DNA of 64,000 nt from Ditylenchus dipsaci (lineage: Eukaryota; Nematoda; Chromadorea; Rhabditida; Anguinidae), in NCBI GenBank assembly GCA_004194705.1, contig SADC01001072.1, forward strand, positions 124,001 through 188,000, given 5' to 3'. Of this stretch, positions 33,724 through 45,243 are shown piece by piece. Both the position numbers and the translations under genes were made by a program. Under the pieces are notes generated by a model. It had not been told where the DNA came from and searched no databases. It was given only the letters and a program-made list of their open reading frames with translations. Within the stretch, counting starts at the first letter, position 1. Each line of letters starts with the position of its first letter.

Positions 33724-34189
33724 AGCCATATGTGAAATACTGTAGAAACTTGTTTTTGTTTAGGCAAAAATACAGACTTTACCACCCGTGCCCCGTACCC
33801 TTAGGTGATTCGTCTCAAAAATAATTTTTTTTAATAGGAAACAAATGATTTTTTCTAACCTAAAATTATGCAAGGAAGTGAGTTTCCTGAGATCATAATT
33901 GCGAGTTTACCCACTGCAACTCTTAAGACTGGAGTAAAACACCTCCTGGTCAGGTGGATGTGGACACACAGAAATGGCCAAAACTTTTTTTTATTTTGCA
34001 AAAAATATTCTGTTGATGCCATTTTGTAGCTAAGATTCAGGGATACTAGTTGAGCTATTAACTATTAATAAAGTAGATGATGTTGAAAAAATTGAGTTAA
34101 AAAAGAAAGACTCCGCCCAAGCATCCGCAGTCAAATTTAAGTCAGGATTCTTGGACGGATTCTTTAAATTATATCTGAGGGCTAAAGTC

Positions 34190-34356
34190 TAGTATACACC
34201 CTTCACTCAAGTCTGGTATACACCCTTCAGTCAAATTAGCTTGGGGACCAAGGCAAATTTTTTTTAAATTAAAAATTTAAAAATATTTGCCTTGGTCCCC
34301 CAAGCTAATTTGACTGAAGGGTGTATACTAGACTTGAGTGAAGGGTGTATACTAGA
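34190..34356. mobile_element. Foldback element (GTGTATAC word)
   Basis: GTCTAGTATACACCCTTCA repeats twice at the left and is mirrored at the right (TGAAGGGTGTATACTAGAC). The inner arms contain GGGGACCAAGGCAAATTTTT around an AT-rich loop. Confidence 0.75.
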
Positions 34357-34480
34357 ACTGCTCCTATCTGAGTTTTTCAAGCAATATTTACTCTGTCATT
34401 AGCTCATTTGATAGCCCTAAACCTCAACTATATGATGTGAGAAGCTACATAAGCAACTGGAAAATAAAAAAACTACACTA

Positions 34481-34724
34481 CCGTATATGCTCTATTAATT
34501 AGACACCCCATAAGTTCAAAATCGTGTTTTTGGCATTGTGTTTTTGACCCACTTTTTGATCATTTCTCTCAGGCAAGTTACCAACCATTTGATAGCTCAT
34601 CTTTCTGGCTACAAATGGGTGGTAACTTGCCTGAGAGAAGTGATCAAAAAGTGGGTCAAAAACACAATGCCAAAAACACGATTTTGAACTTAGGGGGTGT
34701 CTAATTAATAGAGCATATACGGTA
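34481..34724. mobile_element. TA-flanked pogo-like MITE (TAATTAGACACCCC word)
   Basis: TACCGTATATGCTCTATTAA faces TTAATAGAGCATATACGGTA. The body is an almost perfect palindrome with arms TTTTTGGCATTGTGTTTTTG and a GTAGC-type core (TTTGATAGCTCATCTTTCTG). Confidence 0.85.
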
Positions 34725-34937
34725 ACTGAGTAATTTTAGAAAATAATGATAAAGCGAGGATTCTGTTTCGCAAATTCTTAGTGAGTAGTCTGTTTTAGCA
34801 TCCGCAAACAGCCTCCTCATTGTGTATGCGCCTTGAACCACACCTTTGAGGGTGGATAGAGATTAATAAGAGGACCCTATCCAACAAAAGGGGAAAGGTT
34901 TGCCTTGGTCCTCCCTGTTTAATTTTTTGGGGTTTTA

Positions 34938-35312
34938 TGCTTAGGTTTAGGCAAAGGTAGGCGAGCGCATATTAGGATGAACTCAAAAATGAGTCCAAAA
35001 TATGTTTGAATCCGTCCTAAAATACGCTGGCCTAACCTAGCCTAAAGCCTTAAATATAACAAAAAACAACATGCGGTACCAAGGTAGTAAAACCTCCTTT
35101 GTTGGGCAGGGCCAATAAGAGTGTACAGTCGACTCTCCCAATAACGAACCCCCTGAATAACGAACTCTCTCAATAACGAACACTTTTTGGTTTGGTTTGG
35201 TTGGATTTTCGATAAAGTACTTATAACGGACCTTCTCAATAAGGAACTCTCTCAATAACGAACACCTAGAGCAGGTCCCCAGGGGTTCGTTATTGGGAGA
35301 GTCGACTGTACT
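34938..35312. mobile_element. Two foldback elements, the second pogo-like
   Basis: 34938-35048 is an inverted pair (TTAGGTTTAGGCAAAGGTAG with AACCTAGCCTAAAG). 35122-35311 has TACAGTCGACTCTCCCAATA facing TATTGGGAGAGTCGACTGTA, with the word CAATAACGAACNCC repeated three times at the left. Confidence 0.7.
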
Positions 35313-35362
35313 AAAAATGACCAAATATACGCGACAAAACATTGGAAAGCAAATAAAGAGCC

Positions 35363-36640
35363 TTAAAGGGCATGCCCACGCCAATAAGTTTCATTTCAAA
35401 TGTTTGAATTCCCGGGCACCAGTTTTTCAGATGAAGACAAAATGAATTTGAATTCGCTTTTCATTTCGAAAAAATTTATGGTATCCTTTTAGTCACCTCT
35501 CTTATTGCGATCCCTTTTTTCCGTAACACTTATCATCTTGCTTAGCAATACCCAATTCTAGGTGCAGAACAAGTCTCGGTTGGTAATTTTCAATTTCTTG
35601 TCTTGAAAATGTTGGATTTTACGCTTCTTGCACAGCTTTATCTCGGACTTCAGGTGGTCGATAACTCGCTTCTCATGCCAAGCAATTTTCTCGTCTCAGT
35701 TATCATCCAAATGCCGATCCCCGACACCAATGTTTTTTTTCTTAATTTCTTAACCAAACGTAAAGGGGTCCCATTTGTCATAGGATGATCATCATCCAAC
35801 GTCATTACCGTATTTTCTCTAATAGAGCCCCTTTTCTCAAAAGACTTTCAGGGTAAGTACCGCCTTACCACAAATTCATTCCTCACGACATCATTCGAAA
35901 TTCACAAAATCAAAACAACAGGTCACTTTATTACGCCAGAGAAGACATACAGAACGAAGACCCGACACTAAGGAAACTTATTTTAGCAACAGTCGAGTCA
36001 AATGTATTCAATATGGCTTCTTACTAAACTTGCAGCCTTCCACTTAGCGCGCTTTTCCTCCAGTAGGCTGACAGAGAACAGTTCCACATCCAACGCAGGA
36101 AACAACAGTAAAGGCATGGCTGAAGGCAGTCGTAATCTTCGTGCAACCGGGGCACTACACATCCTGAAATAATTTCGACTAAAACTTAAAAAACTAATAG
36201 AAACTTACCATGAAAAACGAATTCGGATGCTGGACGAGTCGCTTCAGCTTCCGACGCTTGAGCTTCTCTTCCTTGGTGGGTTGAAACAAATCTTTTCCGA
36301 GTGGCATCTTGCTTTCCGTTTGACGAAAGAGCTTCTGCAATCAATGTATTTTATATCGCAAAAAATTAGTTTCATGCACTGTTACTTGCAAAAAATAATA
36401 ACAAACGTGAACAGCACAAGTTAATCTTTAGCTGCCTTACCATATCACACTCAGCTATGGTCATGAAAAAAGTAGTGCAGAAAAAAAGGGATCGCAATAA
36501 GAGAGGCGACTAAAAGGATACCATGAATTTTTTCGAAATGAAAAAGCGAATTCAAATTTATTTGTCTTCATCTGAAAAACTGGTGCCCGGGAATTCAAAC
36601 ATTTGAAATGAAACTTATTGGCGTGGGCATGCCCCTTTAA
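35363..36640. mobile_element. TIR element carrying a captured RPS27 copy
   Basis: Inverted arms of ~155 bp (35363-35519 and 36478-36640) start TTAAAGGG(G)CATGCCCACG and run to TTGCGATCCCTTTTTT with only scattered mismatches. Between them lies a two-exon RPS27 copy with its intron and a downstream AATAAA. This is the organisation expected of gene-fragment-capturing (Pack-type) elements. The arm ends resemble the CTTTAAAGGGC-ended foldbacks at 50618-50865. Confidence 0.75.
36008..36307 (-). pseudogene. RPS27: Ribosomal protein S27 (eS27) pseudogene
   Basis: Exon 1 (36307-36209) encodes [20 protein letters not shown] and [11 protein letters not shown] and ends in a GTAAGT donor. Exon 2 (36163-36008) encodes [32 protein letters not shown] and a diverged tail. 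The four zinc-binding Cys (CPGC...CVGC) of this 40S-subunit protein are kept. However, the invariant Lys before CPGC is a TAG stop, and one missing plus one extra base disturb the C-terminus. The ~45-bp intron is present, so this is a DNA-level copy and not a retrocopy. It lies wholly inside an inverted-repeat element. Confidence 0.8.
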
Positions 36641-36695
36641 ATGAAAGAAAAAAGAAAAAATCACACTCATTTAGTTTCGAAATAATTTGTTACAA

Positions 36696-37172
36696 GCAGT
36701 GTTTTCAAAAGTCAAGGTCAAGTTCAAGGTCAAGGTAAAACTTGACTTTAAAACTTCAAGGTCGTTTTTCTCGATTTTTAGTAGGGAAAATGGGTCTGAA
36801 TTTTTTTTCCTATCCCTAAAGTCAAGATTTTGCGCTGAACAAAACGTACTTTTCAGAATAACGATATAATTTTTGCACGATGAGATATAGCCTAAAGTCA
36901 AGGTAAAATCACCTTGATTTTAGCGAAAGTCAAGGTCAAGGTAAAATCAAGGTGATTTTACCTTGACTTAAGGCTATATCTCATCGTGCAAAAATTATAT
37001 AGTTATTCTGAAAAGTACGTTTTGTTCAGCTCAAAATCTTGACTTTAAGGGATAGGAAAAAAAATTCAGACCCATTTTTCTTACTAAAAATCGAGAAAAA
37101 CGACCTTGAAGTTTTAAAGTCAAGTTTTACCTTGACCTTGACCTTGAACTTGACCTTGACTTTTGAAAACAC
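36696..37172. mobile_element. Foldback element with TCAAGGTCAAGG ends
   Basis: AGTGTTTTCAAAAGTCAAGG at the left is mirrored by CCTTGACTTTTGAAAACACT at the right, and the 477 bp are mostly self-complementary. The word CAAGGT(C/A)AA is repeated at the ends and again in the loop. Confidence 0.85.
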
Positions 37173-37174
37173 TG

Positions 37175-37330
37175 GTTACAAGACAATTTTAGACCTGAAC
37201 AATTATTTTCAAAACAAATCGTGTCGAAAGCAATTAATGTTTATTTGAATTAGTGTCATAATGATTTAGTGTCAGAATCGTTCATTTCTAGAACAGTTTG
37301 TGTCATAGCCGGGGTGAGCCTTTAAAACGC
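37175..37330. repeat. Right arm of the distant inverted pair
   Basis: Inverted copy of 30545-30720. The shared landmarks, read on this strand, are CAAAACAAATCGTGTCG, GAACAGTTTGTGTCATAGCC and GGGGTGAGCC. Confidence 0.7.
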
Positions 37331-37344
37331 GTACTTTCAGACGA

Positions 37345-38545
37345 TCTTTTTTAACACTGGAACGGCGGTGCGTGCTAAACTATGCGTCTTGTGCAGAATT
37401 TCACGCTGAACACGATGATGTAAAATATTTGCGGAAAGAGGAGGGATTGGAACGGGTAAAACAGTTTCCGAAAGTAGGTGATTTTCACCTATTCCCAACC
37501 ACCTAGAATTCGAGCAAACTAAAGGTGTTACTCGCTCAAATTAATGCGCCACCTAGGTGTGTGACATCTCAAAATACAGGGCGTGCTCAGGGCTATCTAT
37601 TATGCATGAACTTGTTTCTGTGTGCCTACAATTTCACAGAGAATTTTCGATTTTCCTCACAAAGACAATTTTCAGAAATCCAAAATTTTGACACTAAAAT
37701 GGTCATAACTTTGGGTAGAGATCGCATTCAGATAAATTATCACATCAAAAGAAAGACTGGAATCTGACGGTTCTTTCAGTTTCGAATACACCAACAGCTT
37801 CTTATGAAATCTTGACAAAATTGGCAAAAGGAATGTCTAAGTCGTAATACAAGTTTCCCATAACTTCGTGATTGCCAAGAAAACCATCCATTCTGACACT
37901 GGATTCGTGTTAAGGGTAGTCGATTTGCTTATAAAACCACCTTTAAAAAATAAAAATCACTGTCAAATTTTAAATTCCGCTCAAGACAAAAAATATTTGA
38001 TTTTCAAATTTGGATAGTTATTGTCTTGGGCGGAATTTAAAATTTGACAGTGATTTTATTATTTTAAAGGTGGTTTCATAAGCAAATCGAAGCTGTTGGT
38101 GTATTCGAAACTGAAAGAACCGTCAGATTCCAGTCTTTCTTTTTGATGTGATAATTTATCTGAATGCGATCTCTACCCAAAGTTATGACCATTTTAGTGT
38201 CAAAATTTTGGATTTCTGAAAATTGTCTTTGTGAGGAAAAATCGAAAATTCTCTGTGAAATTGTAGGCACACAGAAACAAGTTCATGCATAATAGATAGC
38301 CCTGAGCACGCCCTGTATTTTGAGATGTCACACACCTAGGTGGCGCATTAATTTGAGCGAGTAACACCTTTAGTTTGCTCGAATTCTAACTGGTTGGGAA
38401 TAGGTGAAAATCACCTACTTTCGGAAGCTGTTTTACCCGTTCCAATCCCTCCTCTTTCCGCAAATGTTTTACATCATCGTGTTCAGCGTGAAATTCTGCA
38501 CAAGACGCATAGTTTAGCACGCACCGCCGTTCCAGTGTTAAACAA
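37345..38545. mobile_element. Large (~1.2 kb) foldback palindrome upstream of PLAA
   Basis: The left arm (GAACGGCGGTGCGTGCTAAA through CACTGTCAAATTTTAAATTC) is mirrored by the right arm from 38030 to 38540 with high identity. The left arm has ~140 extra bases (37805-37945). The repeated words AATTTCACGCTGAACACGAT and GTGATTTTCACCTA occur in both arms. No coding content was recognised; paired ORFs on the two arms are mirror images of one sequence. Confidence 0.8.
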
Positions 38546-38733
38546 AAGCTGACATTCTGAGGAACACGATGGACTTACCCGCAAAAAGTATTTCCCCTTC
38601 TACGACCCATTTTGGGCCTTCGAAGTAAAAATAGCGTTACCCACCCACCCATACATGCCAAATACTATATAGAGATAGAGATGCTTTCTTCGCTATTATC
38701 ATTTACATTTCGATCTTTTTAGCGAAAATTAAA

Positions 38734-41700
38734 ATGACTGAAGCCGAACCTATGGAAACTCGCGGCAACGAGTTTATTCTCAGCAAAGTATTCGAAGCAC
38801 ATAAGCAAGACGTCAAATGTGTCATTTCCACAACTGCCGGCGGGTTGATTACAGGCAGCCGAGATGAAACAGTCAAAGTTTGGGCTGAACGGTTGGTTTT
38901 TCTTATTTGTTTCCTGTGCCATAATTTATCGATTTATTTGCAGGGCTGGAAGATACGAAGAGATGATCGAGATCAGACAAAGGAACAAGCTAGCTGTCAA
39001 TTCAATTGCGTTTTATCAGGCTAAAGATGGGCAATGGCTTTTGTTTGCGGGACTCAAAGACGGATCCATCGAGGTTTTCAATGCTGGTGCTTCAGAACCC
39101 ATGGTGACTCTTCTTGAACATACTAGCAATGGTGACTGCCCATTTTAATGTTGATCTCTCCTTCCAAATTTTGTGAATAATTATGTTTAGTGTGCGTTCT
39201 CTATGTCGATGTGGCCAATCAGCTGCTGTTGAGTGGGTTAGTTTTTTTGAACTCCTTAGTTTATACGCCTATTGAAACGGGTTTTAATTTAGTTCTTGGG
39301 ACAGCAGAGCAATCGTCTGGTCCATAGATGACATCGTGCAGGGGAGAGATTTCATTGTGATACTTCTTTTATTACTCTTTGGTCATTAGTTCTGATCGTG
39401 TGTTTAGACGAGAACTGAGCTGACGCGACATACACATTCCGTTTGGGCCATATCTTCAATTCCTACAAATCCTATTCACTGTAACCTTTTTAGTGCCTGT
39501 GGATCGCCGTATGAAATGATTTTCTTAACTTTTTCAGACCTGACAGGCTCGGCAGACCGAAAAATCAAGCTGCATAACTCTAACTTGCAAGAAGTTCTCA
39601 CTTTCGAAGGTACTGTCATTGCAGTTTTAAGAAATTTCGAAATTTGCTTCTAGGTCATATTGATGTTGTGCGGAGTGTATGCGCGCTCTCCGAGACCATC
39701 TTCGTTTCGGCGGCTAACGACAGCACTTTGCGTGTGTGGGATATTGATACGGGAAAATGCATTCAGAAGTGCGAAACTACACATGGGAATATATCTACAG
39801 GCGAGTTATATGTTCACGTCTGTACTGTTGTAACCCTTCTGAGTATTTGCAATTCAGTATTTGCAAGTTGGAATCTAAGACTGGACAAGAATTTATAATT
39901 GCTGGTGGTGAAAAGGGCTATTGTGAGATCTACGCAATTCAAGAAAAGCGTGTACTTCATTATATCCAACAAATAAGAGTTCCAGGTTCGTTTTGACTTA
40001 ACCTTTTGAGGCCCTTAAAATTGTGTTTCAGTTCAATCCGTTTGGTCAGTAGCAGCTTCGCGTAACACGGACATCGTTATGGCTACAAGGTACAGGGTGT
40101 CTCAAAAGTATTTGGTATTTTTAGAGAACTTTGTGGAGGTAACCCCTTGCCCGATCGATTCCCGATTTTTTTGGAAATCTTCACAAAATCACTATTAGAG
40201 AACACAGAAAATTGTTTTTTTTTATTTTTTCATTCCACTTCAGTTCAGAAGAAAACGAATTATAAGGCAGAGCAGGAAATTTAAAGAAATGAGAGATTCA
40301 CACAACTGTTGCGTAAATTCCCAAAAAATATCCAATACGTTTGAGACACACGGTAGTCGAAATACTCTTAAAAAGCCATGTTTTGTGCGCGTAGTGGCAT
40401 GACTAAAAATTTTCATTGGCGGAGGAAAATTATCTTATGTCTCTCGCTCTACTCTTTGGAGTCGTTCGAAATTACTCATTAGAGTATAGTGAGAGAGTGG
40501 TTTGTATTCCCTCCAATTCAAATTTCGCACATGCCGGTGCGCTCCAAAACCAAGGTCCTTCAAGTACTCAGAAGAGTTAGAATTTTCTTTTTTTTAGCAC
40601 CGGCAGCGTTTACATTTTACGGTGGACAAAGATAGATCCGCTTCAGAGGACTTGCTTCAATCATTCGATGCTGAGTTCGCTGTTCTTTTAGCCAAGGAAG
40701 TAGAGAATCAGAAAGAATCCGTAAATTTCTAGTTATTCATGGAATCCTATATTGAAGGGAGTCTTATTTAGGACAGCGTGACCATTAAAGTGTCATTGGA
40801 TGATAACGCACCAAATTTGGATTTGAAATATGTCAAGGGAACTGATCCGGCTGTGTGTGCTGAAAAGTTTATTACGGTAATAACCTTATCTCCATAAACC
40901 AACCTAAACTTCGTCGTTTAGGACAACAGACTTCCGGCATCCTACTTGAATGAGATTATAGAATACATCAAAACCAATGTACCTGAGGCTCGATTGGCTG
41001 AAGCTGCGAAGTGAGTAGTCAATCGTTAATGTGCTTACCCATTAGTTTGGGACAAGGAAATGTTTTGGAAAATATCTGAAGTTTGTGTAAATGTATGACA
41101 AATGTCATGTACGGCTCCCTGTCTTCTAGCTTTGGGTCTTTCTGAGCAAATAATTGGCACTACCAGGAATTAACACAATTGATTATAGCTCAAATTGATT
41201 ATGACACAATTGGTTATAACTAGACCGAGTTTTCGGCCACAATGAGCCGTGTTTGCGTAATAAATTGTATGTAATAGCAAGCCGTGTTTACGGGTATGTG
41301 TTACGGATAAGAATGCAGACACGGATACGAATATTTCTAAAGAGCGAATGAGAACTACCGTATTTCCTCTAATAAGCGCCCCGGGGCGCTTATTTTTCAA
41401 ACCCCTAAAAATTTTGAAATTGTCAATCAGAAATGGCCTTAACTCCAAAATTTTAGTCAAAAAATAGGGGGGGGGCGCTTATTGGAGCGGGGGCGCTTAT
41501 TAGAGGAAATACGGTAATCTGTGTTATAATCGATTTGTGTCATAATCAATTTGTGCTATAATCAATTGTGTTAATTTCTGGTAGTGCCAAATAATTACCT
41601 TAATTTTTAGATATCGTCGTCAGGAGACACAAAGAGAGACTATTGATGGCGAAGTATATTTCGTATCAGATCCTGAGACGTGATTGTCTAATTTTCCACT

Positions 41701-43619
41701 TTTTCAGTTGTTTGACTATGCTTTGGAAGTAAAGCTAAAAGAGAATGGACCTCCGATGAAATTAGGCTACAATATTGGTCTTTTTTAGCAGCTTAATCCT
41801 TGTTGTCATACGCTTAATTTTTCTAGGAGAAGACCCAGATTATGCAACTCAGCGATTCGTCGAAAAGCACAAGCTAAATGTTGGGATCATGGGGCAGGTA
41901 AAATTTAGTGTCATTATTGTATACCTACTCTACCTACTCATCAATTACTTCCAGTTATCGGCATTCTTGCGCTCTCAAATCCCAGGTGATCTGCCTATTT
42001 TTAAATACCGCTCGATTACGATTGCATTCTAGAATTGCAAACGCCATCTCAGTTTGTCAGAATTGGCGGTGCTTCAAACACTGGCTATGTTGATCCGTTT
42101 ACTGGCGGTGGTAGGTATGTACCTGGTGGTATTCCTGGAAATGATTCGTCTCCCGCTGCTACTGGTTAGTTCTCTTAAGTTATTCCTTGATTGGTTACTG
42201 CCTATTTTAGGAGATCCGTTGACGGGAGGTAACCGATATGTGCCGGGAAGTCAGGCTCCTCTCATGCCTAATTCAAGTGTTCCTCGTGATAAGAAACGAC
42301 CTCGTGGAGAGCTCGTTCCATTGCGAGAGTTTTCAAATTTGGTTTGGAAGGTAATATTATTTTAAATGGACTGCTTTACATAGTACTGTTTCCTGTTAGG
42401 AGTCGCATCGAAAACCATTCCGAAGCTGAGAGAAATGAATGCTTTGCAGCCCGATGAACTAAAGCTTGACGAATCTCAGGTAGTTTTATTTGTCCAGATC
42501 GTTGTCAATGGTACATTACGCTTTCTAGATAAACGCGTTGAATCAAATTATGACTGAACCAGTATATGAGGTGACCGACCTTCATGTTGCCGCTATTGAA
42601 ATAGGTCTCCAGTGGTCCATCGAGACAATTGTCCCAGTGCTTGACATATTCCGTGTGGCTCTCTTGAACACTGAATTAAATGAGATTTTTTGCTCTTGTG
42701 AGGTAGGTATGTCCCTGTTAGTTTAGAAAACACATCAACGTTTTTAGTCCGCGAATGGTAAACATCCCAGAGGTGCCGATACTCTTCAGCGTTTGAGTCT
42801 GTTATTGATTAGGTTAATATAATGCTAAGCCTCTTCGGATAAGTAATAAGTATCTTCCTATTTAGCGAGCCGTCAGACCCTGTCCGAATTCTTGTGTGCA
42901 GGTTAGATAGCCTATACCCAAACTTTCAAACTGTTCGCGTTTTTTGTAGAGCTCTTGCAAATGCATGTGTTCATGAACCTGGCCGTGTGATGCTAAACAG
43001 TGAAGTCTCCGTGATCAGCAAAGTATTTTTTCGTTTTTGTTCTTATTCACTGAATTTTTATCAGGCTGTCGTTAATCAGTTCGAGCAGCCTAAACAGACT
43101 GTTCAGGTTAGTTTGCTAAAATTTTCTCCATTTTTATTACCAATGCTTTTGATTTTAGGTTGCTGCAGCTAGTGCCCTTGCCAATTTCGCCCTATTATTG
43201 CTGAAACATACCGAATCGGGGTCAGTTACCGAATTGGGGTGAGTGTCACATAATATTATTTCTTTGGAAGCTTAGCATCTCTCTTTCTCTTTACATTTTG
43301 TCTGTACCTATATTGTAGGCCTCGCGAAGATGTTCTAAGAGCTGTTATCAATACGACTGAGCGTGTAATGAGCTTTAGCGACCACTCTCCAATCGCCTTA
43401 ACAAGAATTCTGCAGGTATAAATGTGATTTAGGTGTTCACTTCCATTAACTGTTCTGTTTTAGTCAATCGCTACTCTGATGTGGGGAGATTCATCAGTCA
43501 TCAATCTCGCTAAGAATCGCGAAATGGCTTCTATAATCAACAGGATCAAGGACTCAGTGACTGAAGAATCATCTAAAAATGTCGCGCGTGACTGTGTTGA
43601 AATGATCCATGCTGTATAG
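38734..43619 (+). CDS. PLAA: PLAA/UFD3: WD40-PFU-PUL ubiquitin-binding cofactor
   Basis: About twenty exons separated by mostly 45-60 bp introns. The first eight or so encode WD40 repeats (FEAHKQDVKCVI...SRDETVKVW; GLKDGSIEVF; LLLSGSWDSRAIVWS; TGSADRKIKLHNS; GHIDVVRSVCAL...LRVWDIDTGKCI). Two PFU-like blocks follow: LDLKYVKGTDPAVCAEKF...YLNEIIEYI (40773-41010) and FDYALEVKL...EDPDYATQRFVEKH (41710-41900). Then come paired DPFTGGGRYVPG/DPLTGGNRYVPG motifs and a C-terminal PUL armadillo domain ending MIHAV-stop. PLAA works with p97/CDC48 in handling ubiquitinated proteins. A TTTTTAG acceptor motif lies 11 bases before the ATG. A missing base at 40614-40617 breaks frame. Introns near 40.1-40.6 and 41.0-41.6 kb hold MITEs. 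AATAAA is at ~43684. Confidence 0.9.
40090..40352. mobile_element. Mariner-like MITE in a PLAA intron
   Basis: TACAGGGTGTCTCAAAAGTA faces ACGTTTGAGACACACGGTA, a common mariner-type non-autonomous end with TA flanks. The inner part holds inverted AT-rich arms. Confidence 0.65.
40365..40565. mobile_element. Foldback (GCCAATTCAAATTT family) in a PLAA intron
   Basis: AAGCCATGTTTTGTGCGCGTAG faces CGGTGCGCTCCAAAACC. The inner arms are CTCTACTCTTTGGAGTCGTT and its approximate inverse. It is a diverged relative of the palindrome at 56245-56465. Confidence 0.6.
41163..41585. mobile_element. Nested MITEs in a PLAA intron
   Basis: The outer element has CTACCAGGAATTAACACAAT facing ATTGTGTTAATTTCTGGTAG, with TTATAATCAATTG words. 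Inside, 41356-41516 is a TA-flanked pogo-like MITE (TACCGTATTTCCTCTAATAA...TACGGTA) with AATAAGCGCCCC words. Confidence 0.75.
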
Positions 43620-43689
43620 GAACCCTTTTTGACGTGTAATATTTATATGTGCTCGTTGATGAAATATTTGTTGTTGGATGTGTCAATAA

Positions 43690-44300
43690 ATTATGCAAGA
43701 CTTAGTCCCCTTTTCCACAAGTGCCCTTGTTTCTCTTTTCTCAAATAGGAGGTCCGGTGAACTATTTTTTACTGTCAAACTAGGTTATTTTAATTTTATA
43801 AGGTGCCATTATTTTACAAAATGGCCCGCAACTGGCTGCAACGATCTTGAGAATCATATCGCGACTAAAGCACGACGAGGTTCATTCCGAAAATTTGTCG
43901 TAATCTGAATGTGTCTCAATTTGAATCTTACTCAATGTGAATGATCGGAATCTGTCGCTAGCCTACGATTTTACTGCATACTGAAATATCTAACTGACCT
44001 TCGAATTGAAAAAAAAAGATTCACCATAAATATGTCCTTAGGAAGTGGTTTGTATTCAGTGGGATTAATCACCTGATAAGTCTCCTTCTGTTTTCATTAT
44101 TTTGTATGCTAAGTCTATTAAAGCTGTTGGTTCAGCTTTATTTTTATTGATCGTAATTTAAATCGGAATAAAAAGTGTTGTGAATATGAGTCTACTTTAC
44201 ATTTTTTCGTTTCAATATAATCTGGTTTTCCAGCTTAATTTTTTTGGCAATAACCTTCTTCCATGGTTTTTAATTATTCTTTTTAAGCACCCAAAATTTT
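43690..44300. other. PLAA downstream region, no further gene seen
   Basis: Non-repetitive AT-rich DNA follows the PLAA AATAAA. The only ORF (43693-43908, 71 codons) has no recognisable motif or splice context. Confidence 0.4.
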
Positions 44301-45235
44301 TTGGCACTAGTTAGATCAACAACCCCCCCCCCCCCAATCAACTTTTTTTTATAGTGTTTCCTAACACCCTATATCGACCTAAAATGGCCTCAGGAGTTCA
44401 AAAAAGGCATTATTTTTGAGTTCTGGTAAAAAAATCATATTTTGGGACCACCCAAATTACCCATTTTCGAAGGGATTTAGGTCTGTATTTGGGTGGAAAT
44501 GGACCAAAAGGGGTCAATTTTGAACGAAAAGGAAGATGTTGAATATAGTTTTGAATACTGGGGCCTACCGCATAAATAAACTCTGCTATGGATGTGTATG
44601 CATGCTTTTACATGGTAAAACAGGTAAAATCCAGAGTCACTTTCAAGAGATTTGCGTCTGAGGTATGTGGGTGTGCACATCCCGACCGCAAGCAACCAAG
44701 CCCCCTGCGCCCCCGAAAGGAGCGCAGAGGGCTTGAAAATTAGAGATGCGCGCACTCACTTACCTTAAGCTAAGTCCCCAATGAGTGAGCGATTTTTTTT
44801 AACTTGTTTAGGCGGTTCTTCTTTTCTGCTGGTACCATTTTGTAGCTGAGATTCAGGGCTAAAAAATGAAAATTTTTCCAGCCGCATATCGCTGAAAAAG
44901 TCTTGATAAAAATGCGTTTATTTGCACTTTACATCGCACTCTACATCTCACTAAATGAGTGCATTGTAGAGTGCGATGTAGAGTGCAAATAAACGCATTT
45001 TCATCAAAAAATTTGGCAGGATTATGGTACACCACATGTTCCCAAAAGTAAGTTTTGACCCCTAATTCGAACGTTTCAGGTCGTAATTAGTACGAAAAAC
45101 ATGTTCTCCGGTGGCGGAAAGACATGTGCAAAAAAAATTGACCGAAATCGACCAAAACCACAGGGTGGGGTTCATGGTTCAATTTTTCAAAAACGATGAA
45201 AAGTGTGCAACACCATAACAACCCACATGCTGACT

Positions 45236-45243
45236 TATATAAA
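45236..45243 (+). promoter_or_regulatory. TATA-box-like TATATAAA inside an element
   Basis: TATATAAAGG precedes a GC-richer stretch (45245-45560) by a promoter-like distance. No ORF or known RNA was identified downstream, so this is only suggestive. Confidence 0.25.

Noticed and set aside
37525..38270. Two matching ORFs (80 and 64 codons) on opposite strands
   Set aside because: They are mirror images from the two arms of one large palindrome, and no conserved domain was seen.
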